Assembly: GCA_009786045.1 (NCBI GenBank)
Contig: WQTY01000004.1
Span: 4,012-18,101, forward strand
Origin: Pseudomonadota bacterium
GTDB lineage: Bacteria; Myxococcota_A; Bradymonadia; UBA4248
Direction: 5' to 3'
Length of the DNA: 14,090 nt
The notes below the pieces were generated by a model. It was not told the origin of the DNA and made no database searches. It was given only the letters and a program-made list of their open reading frames with translations. A program made the translations under genes and the position numbers. Each line of letters begins with the position of its first letter. Position 1 is the first letter of the stretch. This document shows positions 1-5,024 of the stretch, in pieces.

Positions 1-953
1 ACAGACTTTGCCAAGTCCGTCACAAGCGCAATGAGCTGATCGAAAACGGCCTGCGAGTACGAAAATGCAATGTTGACTGTTGCTTTTTTCGCACCAATTT
101 TGATGGGACGGATGAACACATCCACCCCAAGCTCCTTCACGCCGAGGCTGTTCAGGGCATCTGCCATGAGCTTTGACACGATGCCGGACAATGCCGAGGC
201 CGAGGCCTCACCCGCCATGGAAAGCGCGCCAGCCATCGCCAGGCCAGTCGAAAAGTCGAGCGAAAAGTGACCCGCCCGAAGATCCGAAAAATTGAGCTTT
301 CCGAGCCCCTCGGATGACATATCAACGATCGGATCGGCACGGCCAATGCGCGTCCGCTCACTATCTGTCAATGCAAAGGCAAACCATACATCCTTCGTCT
401 TGTCAGCAAGCTCAGCCTGATGTGCAAGCGGCCCATTCTTTCTAACCCTGAGATTGCTCTGCCTGACATCAAGCATGGCCCTCACCTGGCGCTCACTGCC
501 CAGAATCAGAAGCGTATCGAAAAAAGTAAAACATTCATTCTGACGTTTCGTACAGTAATAGGTGACACCCCGATACGTCCGTACATTCAACTCATCCCGA
601 TACTTATCGACAACAGGCACGAATCTTTGCAGCGACTCTTTCGACTCCCAGAATATGATGTGTTCCGATTTTTCAACATCATTGGGAATGCCTACCACCA
701 CTCGTGTCAGCATCCCATAGTTCAGCCCGGCGTCGTTAAGGTGCGAGAGAGCCTGTTTTGCATTGTCATCGGTCACAAAAAAATGCATCAAATCCGTAAA
801 GATCTTGCGCTGAGGCAATTTCTGCATGTCGATGACGCCAATTCCCACATAGCCTTCGCCAAGCCACTGCACCACATCCACGTCCGCAGCACGAACGGAG
901 CCAGCCGCCAGGAATAAAGTCAACCATACGCCAAAGAAGAAGCCTTTTCTCAT
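1..953 (-). CDS. Exported protein of unknown function (C-terminus beyond left edge)
   Basis: The minus strand is open from an ATG at 953 to the window edge with no stop, giving about 317 residues. The start is supported by GAGGTG six bases upstream. The N-terminus is a Sec signal peptide: basic MRKG, a hydrophobic stretch to about residue 19, and a likely cut after VRA near residue 22. The rest has no transmembrane segment, so a periplasmic or surface location is likely. A cysteine pair (about C134 and C141) could form a disulfide. Residues around 240-265 are rich in Ala, Ser, Gly and Met. I do not recognise the family or any catalytic motif. It lies downstream of the PDZ protein on the same strand, 143 bases away. 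The gene is secure; the function is unknown. Confidence 0.8.
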   Translation of the reverse strand, partial: MRKGFFFGVWLTLFLAAGSVRAADVDVVQWLGEGYVGIGVIDMQKLPQRKIFTDLMHFFVTDDNAKQALSHLNDAGLNYGMLTRVVVGIPNDVEKSEHIIFWESKESLQRFVPVVDKYRDELNVRTYRGVTYYCTKRQNECFTFFDTLLILGSERQVRAMLDVRQSNLRVRKNGPLAHQAELADKTKDVWFAFALTDSERTRIGRADPIVDMSSEGLGKLNFSDLRAGHFSLDFSTGLAMAGALSMAGEASASALSGIVSKLMADALNSLGVKELGVDVFIRPIKIGAKKATVNIAFSYSQAVFDQLIALVTDLAKS

Positions 954-1024
954 CTGAATCACCTCATCCCACCCAACCAGGTTCACATCACCCGGCCTGC
1001 ACGCGACTTTACGCATACCTTCGC

Positions 1025-1052
1025 ATTCTATTCAATGGGCCTGCGTCGTTAA
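1025..1052 (-). promoter_or_regulatory. Possible sigma70-type promoter for the left-edge exported protein
   Basis: On the minus strand, TTAACG (1052-1047) and TAGAAT (1030-1025) are separated by 16 bases. They match the -35 and -10 consensus at four and five of six positions. The spacing leaves a leader of about 65 bases before the ATG at 953. A run of eight C (minus strand) begins eight bases upstream of the -35. This is pattern matching only. Confidence 0.3.
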
Positions 1053-1096
1053 ATTCCAAGGGGGGGGAGTTCCGATTTTTTTTCCGCCGCAAAAGT

Positions 1097-1993
1097 TCAG
1101 GACTTGATGGGAGAATTCATCACCGGGAGGGGAGCAGCCGGTGGCTGGACAGGCGCGGGTGGTGCTGAATTGAGGCGGCGAAAGAACATCTGCTCAAACA
1201 AATCCATTTGTTCACGGTGCTGCCGCATCATCTCCTCAATGGCCGAATCATCCATCGTGCCAAACGAGAAGAAAAACTGTCCTGACTGAGCAATGGCCCG
1301 GCGAGCGGCTTCCCTTGGCGCCGCAGGCAAGCCATCAATGTCTGCCACTCTCGACATGTACTTTTGATCGCCGACCGTCACCTCAACCTCGCTCTGCCCA
1401 TCGCCGGGATCCCCGACGATAACCACGGTTGTTCCCTTGATGCCCTCGGGTGTCTGAATTTGGGAGCGAAACACCATACGCTGCGAACTCATGCCCGGGC
1501 TCAGCGGTGCCACCGACGACGGCGGATGCGACAAACGCCCGGAAGATATACCCATACGTCCAGGCCCTCGCACGGGAGCGGCATATTTCCACACCACTTC
1601 GTCCGGCAAATTGTCGAGCTTTAAAGATATCTGACGATGATCGCCCTTCTGAATCACATCCAATGTGATCGTCGCACCATGCGGCAGAGATGACACATAG
1701 GTCATCAGATCAGACGGCCGCGACACCAAATGGCCATCTACCGCCAACAGGATATCGCCCTGCAACAAACCCAGAGCATCCAGCTCACTTCCAGCGACAA
1801 TGTTCCCAATCATCACGCCCTCTCCTTCCGAGAGCTTAAGATGTTGAAGCAAAATGGGCGAACCCTCAAGCGGCGCTACACTTAACCCAAGGCGCGGCGT
1901 GGCATCCTGGCCGTACACGAAGCCATGTGAGAAGGCCACCGACAAGAACACAACCCAGGCAATCATGCCGTGGATGGAACGATTCGTGAGCAT
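1097..1993 (-). CDS. Exported PDZ-domain protein without a protease domain
   Basis: This gene encodes 298 residues, ending in TGA. I chose the ATG at 1993 because GGAGG lies eight bases upstream; the longer reading frame begins with TTG at 2011, before that ribosome site. Residues 1-29 are a signal peptide (cut near VYGQ). Residues about 33-120 form a PDZ domain: a core with VMIGNIVAGSELDALGLLQG, then GDILLAVDGHLV and a strand-rich end (ITLDVIQKGD), as in DegP/HtrA and RseP PDZ domains. No Ser-His-Asp protease domain precedes it. A Pro/Ser-rich linker follows, then a beta-rich segment near 190-225. Near the C-terminus is an amphipathic helix rich in Glu, Met and Gln (about 250-275), followed by a Pro/Ala tail. 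It may bind peptide termini or act as a periplasmic adaptor; the partner is unknown. Confidence 0.85.
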   Translation of the reverse strand: MLTNRSIHGMIAWVVFLSVAFSHGFVYGQDATPRLGLSVAPLEGSPILLQHLKLSEGEGVMIGNIVAGSELDALGLLQGDILLAVDGHLVSRPSDLMTYVSSLPHGATITLDVIQKGDHRQISLKLDNLPDEVVWKYAAPVRGPGRMGISSGRLSHPPSSVAPLSPGMSSQRMVFRSQIQTPEGIKGTTVVIVGDPGDGQSEVEVTVGDQKYMSRVADIDGLPAAPREAARRAIAQSGQFFFSFGTMDDSAIEEMMRQHREQMDLFEQMFFRRLNSAPPAPVQPPAAPLPVMNSPIKS

Positions 1994-2172
1994 CACAACC
2001 CCCTCCAGCAAACCAATGTTCTCAATAAAACCGCAAATTCATGCGGCCAAACACCTCAGCCGAGCGCCAACCCTGCAGCCCTGAGTGTGGTTTCCAGCCA
2101 ATACAATGCCCGGTAAGCACCTGCTTATTCCCACAGATATATCCGTAGATGCACCTTTAGCTGACTCTCCAT

Positions 2173-2204
2173 GCAATGTATTGCGCCATCGCAAGCTCGC
2201 TTGC
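2173..2204. promoter_or_regulatory. Paired inverted repeats, possible operator
   Basis: Two palindromes share GCAA/TTGC half-sites. The first is GCAAT-GT-ATTGC and the second is GCAAGC-TC-GCTTGC. Their centres are 19 bases apart, and the second overlaps the proposed -35 at 2201. Ribbon-helix-helix repressors often bind paired inverted repeats over their own promoters, and the next gene encodes such a protein. Autoregulation is therefore possible but unproven. Confidence 0.3.
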
Positions 2205-2229
2205 ATGCCTCCTTTACATGAGATATAAG
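2201..2229 (+). promoter_or_regulatory. Possible promoter for the RHH/MurC-like/metF group
   Basis: TTGCAT (2201-2206) and TATAAG (2224-2229) are 17 bases apart. The -10 matches the consensus at five of six positions and the -35 at only three. The position fits transcription of the gene starting at 2303, whose ribosome site is AAGGAG at about 2290-2295. Confidence 0.3.
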
Positions 2230-2302
2230 CATCCCACAGGCAGCACAAAATTAACCGAGGGCTGCTTCGTTCCTTTCTACTTCAACACAAAGGAGTCGGC
2301 TC

Positions 2303-2524
2303 ATGACTAAGATAGACGCAAAAGCAGAAGGCAAGCCAGATCCCAAGTCTGACAAGCGTAAACAAAGCGTTTATTTCCCCGTCGACATGCTTGACGAAAT
2401 TCAAAAGGAAGCCCTGCGCCAGGATCGAACTGTCTCCTGGATAGTTCAGCGCGCGTGGAAGATCGCCCGCGAAGAAATCCTCCTTTATCCTTCGATTAAC
2501 GATACAAGTGCCGACGAAGATTAG
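2303..2524 (+). CDS. Small ribbon-helix-helix protein
   Basis: This gene encodes 73 residues; the ATG is preceded by AAGGAG eight bases upstream. A polar, Lys-rich N-terminus (1-19) leads into a ribbon-helix-helix core. The beta strand is KQSVYFP (about 20-26), helix A is VDMLDEIQKEALRQD, and helix B is TVSWIVQRAWKIAREEI. The C-terminal tail is acidic (SADED). In this fold two strands of a dimer insert into the DNA major groove, so a transcriptional regulator is the obvious role. The pattern 'DKRKQS-YFP-ML-EIQ-EA-RQDR--SW-VQ-AWKIAR' recalls a small family common in myxobacteria, annotated, as I remember, under TIGR04563. No toxin lies beside it, so an antitoxin role is not supported. Its end overlaps the next gene by 17 bases, implying cotranscription. 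Confidence 0.85.
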   Translation: MTKIDAKAEGKPDPKSDKRKQSVYFPVDMLDEIQKEALRQDRTVSWIVQRAWKIAREEILLYPSINDTSADED

Positions 2525-3773
2525 CGGCTCACATGTCTTTATCGCCGGCGCAGGTGGGGTAGGCGTCAGTGGCGTTGCCCTCATTTTGCAGGATTTGGGT
2601 GTGCCGGTTTGCGGAAGTGACCTGCGCGAAAGCGAATTGACGAGGCTTTTGTCGGCACGCGGTGTGGAGGTGCACGATACGTCGCAGCCACAGTTGGCTG
2701 CCACCGCCCGTTTCGTTGTTGTGCCAGCGGGTTTTCCATGCCGCCACCCGGAGATCGAAGCGGCACAGCATGCCGGAATTCCCGTTCATGGGCGATCGGC
2801 AGCACTGGCCAAAGTTTGCCGGCAGCATCAGACAACAGCCTGTTTGTCTTTTGGCACGCTGTCCCGCGCACGCCTTGCACGCTTATGGGCAAAGGCATTC
2901 GACCATGCCGGCTGGTGTACAGGCATCATCACAGACGATGCCCTGCCGCATGCTCGCTGGGGAAAACCGCTCTGCCTCGATCTCGACGAACGCGAAGTAT
3001 GGCAGCACCGCGACATCCTCCCTGCCTTTGCACCGCCCATCGTAGCCATCAGCGACTGGGAAGAAGACAGCCTGGGGTACTACGGCCAGGACCTTGATCT
3101 CAAACGGTTTCTCAGCTGGTGCCGTACGTTAGCGCCACTGACCGTCTCCCCGCTGCCTTCCTCCGGCCCTGACCAAATCGACATCGAAGTCTGGGAAGCA
3201 GGCCGCCAAACGACATATGACAGCTATGGCATACAACGCATCGGTTTCGCCTCGACATTATCCGGCATCACCCACAAAACAGACAGCCTCACACCCATCA
3301 CAGGCACACATGCGGATCTGACTGCCTGCGCTGTCGCCATGACACTTTATCGCATTCATGGCATCCGTACCCCGCTTTCCCCGCTTTCATGCGTGGGCTG
3401 GTTTAAACCTGTCACTGAGAACCATGTCCACGACATCCGCATGCATCCGGTCAGCGTGCGCGCCGCCCTGCGCGCCCTGCGGGCAGCCACGCCCGGGCGT
3501 GCGGCAGGTGTCGTCATGCGGCCCTTCGCCGCCACGCTGCATGCCTACAGCCTCGAACACTGGCATGAAGCCTTAAAGGAAGCCGATCACGTCATTCTGA
3601 TCGACCCTCCCTACGAAGGCTGCCCGCCGGAGGATTGCCTTGAATTCGCCCAAGGATTATGCCATCGTGGTCTCTCCGTGCGCACCCTCACACACGCCCG
3701 GGCCAGGGCGTTTTGCCAGCCTCAGGATGCCTGGCTATGGGTCGGCGCGCCAGATATCGTTGCAATGCCATGA
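2508..3773 (+). CDS. MurC-like Mur-ligase homologue with degenerate ATP site
   Basis: This gene encodes 421 residues with a GTG start at 2508, inside the preceding gene. No in-frame ATG precedes the Rossmann motif, and translation is probably coupled. The layout follows UDP-MurNAc:L-alanine ligase (MurC, usually about 450-490 residues). An N-terminal domain carries GAGGVGVSG and CGSDLRES. A middle domain contains DWEEDSLGYYG, matching MurC's NxxADHxDxYG. A C-terminal domain has MHPVSVRAALRALR, matching MurC's HHPTEI..TL. However, the ATP loop GTHGKTT reads GTLSRAR (G116-R122), losing the essential Lys. The middle-domain His is Ser188, and the GRHN motif reads GTHA. Activity as a peptidoglycan ligase is therefore unlikely; a substrate-sensing or structural role is possible. 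An Mpl-type ancestor cannot be excluded. The stop overlaps the metF start. Confidence 0.8.
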   Translation: MPTKISGSHVFIAGAGGVGVSGVALILQDLGVPVCGSDLRESELTRLLSARGVEVHDTSQPQLAATARFVVVPAGFPCRHPEIEAAQHAGIPVHGRSAALAKVCRQHQTTACLSFGTLSRARLARLWAKAFDHAGWCTGIITDDALPHARWGKPLCLDLDEREVWQHRDILPAFAPPIVAISDWEEDSLGYYGQDLDLKRFLSWCRTLAPLTVSPLPSSGPDQIDIEVWEAGRQTTYDSYGIQRIGFASTLSGITHKTDSLTPITGTHADLTACAVAMTLYRIHGIRTPLSPLSCVGWFKPVTENHVHDIRMHPVSVRAALRALRAATPGRAAGVVMRPFAATLHAYSLEHWHEALKEADHVILIDPPYEGCPPEDCLEFAQGLCHRGLSVRTLTHARARAFCQPQDAWLWVGAPDIVAMP

Positions 3774-4699
3774 AAATCATCCAAAAACTCCTCAAATGCT
3801 GCCAACAGGCAACGCCATGCCTGTCGTTCGAGTACTATCCCCCCAAGGATCGTGCCAATTGGCCTGCGTTTTATGACAAAGTTCAGCGCATGTCTGCCCT
3901 TGCCCCCGACTTTATCGATGTCACGTGGGGAACCGGCAACCCCACGAGCCTGGACAGCCTCGAAATATCCCAGGCCATCCAGGCAGTCACCGGCATCGAC
4001 ACCATGATGCACCTGACCTGCACACACCGCTCTCAATCCGAACTGATGGAAATCCTGTCACACGTCAAGGAGCAGGCGGGCATTCAAAACATCATGGCGC
4101 TTCGGGGCAATCGCCCACAAGAGGGCGACTGGCAGCCCACACCCAATGGCTTTGACAGTGCAGCGGCACTGGTCGCAGGCATCCGCTCACACTTCGGCGA
4201 CTATTTTTCGATTGCCGTGGCAGGCTATCCCGAGGGACACCGCGAAGACGGCCGCGTCTGCGATCCCGGCTACATCAGAACTCAGGGCTACTACGCCGAA
4301 CTGGACTACCTCAAAAGAAAAATCGACGCAGGCGCCGACTTTGTCATTACCCAGCTCTGTTTTGACCTCGATCAGCTGAGCCGCTACCGCGACGACTGCC
4401 ACCAGCATGGCATCACCTGCCCCATCATACCCGGCATCCTGCCCCTCCACAGCCGGCAGGTATGGGATCGGATTGCCACCTTTTCGGCATCCATCCCCGA
4501 AGCACTGGCACACGAATACAGCCGCGTCGCAAATGCAGACAGCGACTCCTTCGAGCGCTTTGCCGTCGATTTGCTCTCCTCACAACTGTCACGCCTGCAC
4601 AAAGAGGGTTTCTGGGCCGTACATCTCTACACCCTCAACCACGAAAAGATCATTTCACAGTACCTTAGTCAGGAACGCACTGCAAAATTGCATTCATAG
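3770..4699 (+). CDS. metF: 5,10-methylenetetrahydrofolate reductase, MetF/MTHFR catalytic domain
   Basis: This gene encodes 309 residues. The ATG at 3770 overlaps the preceding stop (ATGA) and gives the normal bacterial MetF length; the longer upstream frame would add unrelated sequence. The FAD-dependent TIM-barrel enzyme reduces methylene-THF to methyl-THF for methionine synthesis in the cytoplasm. Visible motifs are FEYYPPK (E21 equals the catalytic Glu28 of E. coli), DVTWG, HLTCTHRS, NIMALRG, SIAVAGYPEGH, DAGADFVITQLCFD and CPIIPGILP, ending with HLYTLN. The wording AGYPEGH and GITCPIIPGI resembles eukaryotic MTHFR more than E. coli MetF, and about ten extra residues follow AGYPEGH. There is no eukaryotic SAM-binding regulatory domain. 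The usually invariant RGD reads RGN (N114, Asp120 in E. coli). The gene is last in an apparent three-gene operon. Confidence 0.93.
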   Translation: MKIIQKLLKCCQQATPCLSFEYYPPKDRANWPAFYDKVQRMSALAPDFIDVTWGTGNPTSLDSLEISQAIQAVTGIDTMMHLTCTHRSQSELMEILSHVKEQAGIQNIMALRGNRPQEGDWQPTPNGFDSAAALVAGIRSHFGDYFSIAVAGYPEGHREDGRVCDPGYIRTQGYYAELDYLKRKIDAGADFVITQLCFDLDQLSRYRDDCHQHGITCPIIPGILPLHSRQVWDRIATFSASIPEALAHEYSRVANADSDSFERFAVDLLSSQLSRLHKEGFWAVHLYTLNHEKIISQYLSQERTAKLHS

Positions 4700-4728
4700 C
4701 ACATGCGATTCGGATCATGTTGAAGCGC

Positions 4729-4754
4729 GGCCTATCGACTCTGTCGATACGGCC
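4729..4754. repeat. Bulged hairpin, palindrome family (first copy)
   Basis: GGCC-TATCGAC pairs with GTCGATA-(C)-GGCC around a TCT loop, leaving one unpaired C at 4750. The single-base bulge just outside an ATA/TAT pair recurs in the hairpins at 4759-4794 and 8432-8462. They probably belong to one dispersed REP-like family. Confidence 0.5.
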
Positions 4755-4758
4755 ACGC

Positions 4759-4794
4759 GCAGCGCTATTGCCGTGTTGCGGCAATACGCGCTGC
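4759..4794 (+). terminator. Bulged 15-bp hairpin followed by TTTT, likely end of the metF transcript
   Basis: GCAGCGC-TATTGCCG pairs with CGGCAATA-(C)-GCGCTGC around a TGTTG loop, with one unpaired C at 4787. TTTTAT follows at once on the plus strand, 60 bases after the metF stop, so rho-independent termination is plausible though the T run is short. The core also matches the palindrome at 8432-8462, so this may be a repeat element serving as a terminator. Confidence 0.5.
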
Positions 4795-4840
4795 TTTTAT
4801 GTGGGAGGTGCAGAGGGATTCCCACCCTCCAGGCACAAAA

Positions 4841-4937
4841 GTTGCCGGTGTCCGGTGTCCAGTTGCCAGATTAACCCCAGCCTGGTCACTGGTCACTGGT
4901 CACTGGTCACTGGTCACTGGTCACTGGTCACTGGTCA
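4841..4937. repeat. Heptanucleotide tandem repeats
   Basis: Eight perfect copies of CTGGTCA run from 4882 to 4937, followed by a partial CT. Just upstream, 4841-4868 reads as four degenerate heptamers: GTTGCCG, GTGTCCG, GTGTCCA and GTTGCCA. Short tandem heptamers of this style are well known in some bacterial genomes, notably filamentous cyanobacteria. The copy number is probably variable between strains. The array is non-coding and lies 88 bases before the lipoprotein start. Confidence 0.9.
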
Positions 4938-5024
4938 CTTTTATCCATTTGTGCTATGGCGTTTCAGTGTGTGAAGGGTTGTTTTTTTGGTCGTACGTCG
5001 GCTGCCCTGTTATGAAGGTGTCCC

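Larger units (their letters stand above)
1994..2302. other. Divergent intergenic region with two adjacent palindromes
   Basis: This 309-base gap separates the PDZ gene (leftward) from the ribbon-helix-helix gene (rightward), so promoters for both should lie here. Visible elements are two perfect inverted repeats, GCAATGTATTGC at 2173-2184 and GCAAGCTCGCTTGC at 2191-2204, and a promoter-like pair at 2201-2229. A 69-codon minus-strand reading frame at 2039-2248 has no ribosome site or recognisable product, so I do not count it as a gene. Confidence 0.5.
4700..5024. other. Intergenic region with hairpins and heptamer repeats
   Basis: This 325-base gap lies between metF and the lipoprotein gene. 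It contains two consecutive bulged hairpins (4729-4754 and 4759-4794), a degenerate heptamer run (4841-4868), a perfect heptamer array (4882-4937) and the ribosome site for the next gene (GAAGGTG, ending about six bases before the ATG at 5025). Two frames of 85 and 95 codons cross the array but translate it as a simple repeat, so I reject them as genes. Confidence 0.6.

Noticed and set aside
420..917. 165-codon plus-strand reading frame
   Set aside because: It lies wholly opposite the minus-strand exported protein, which has a good ribosome site and signal peptide. The plus product has no recognisable features.
1994..2011. Longer start (TTG at 2011) for the PDZ protein
   Set aside because: The added six residues overlap the GGAGG ribosome site that clearly serves the ATG at 1993.
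2303..2524. Antitoxin of a toxin-antitoxin pair
   Set aside because: The RHH fold is shared with many antitoxins, but the overlapping partner is a 421-residue Mur-ligase homologue, not a toxin.
3659..3769. N-terminal extension of metF
   Set aside because: It would overlap the MurC-like gene by over 100 bases and adds 37 residues unrelated to the family; the ATG at 3770 gives normal length.
2508..3773. Naming the Mur-ligase homologue murC
   Set aside because: The ATP loop and other catalytic positions are replaced, so the symbol would imply an activity the sequence does not support.
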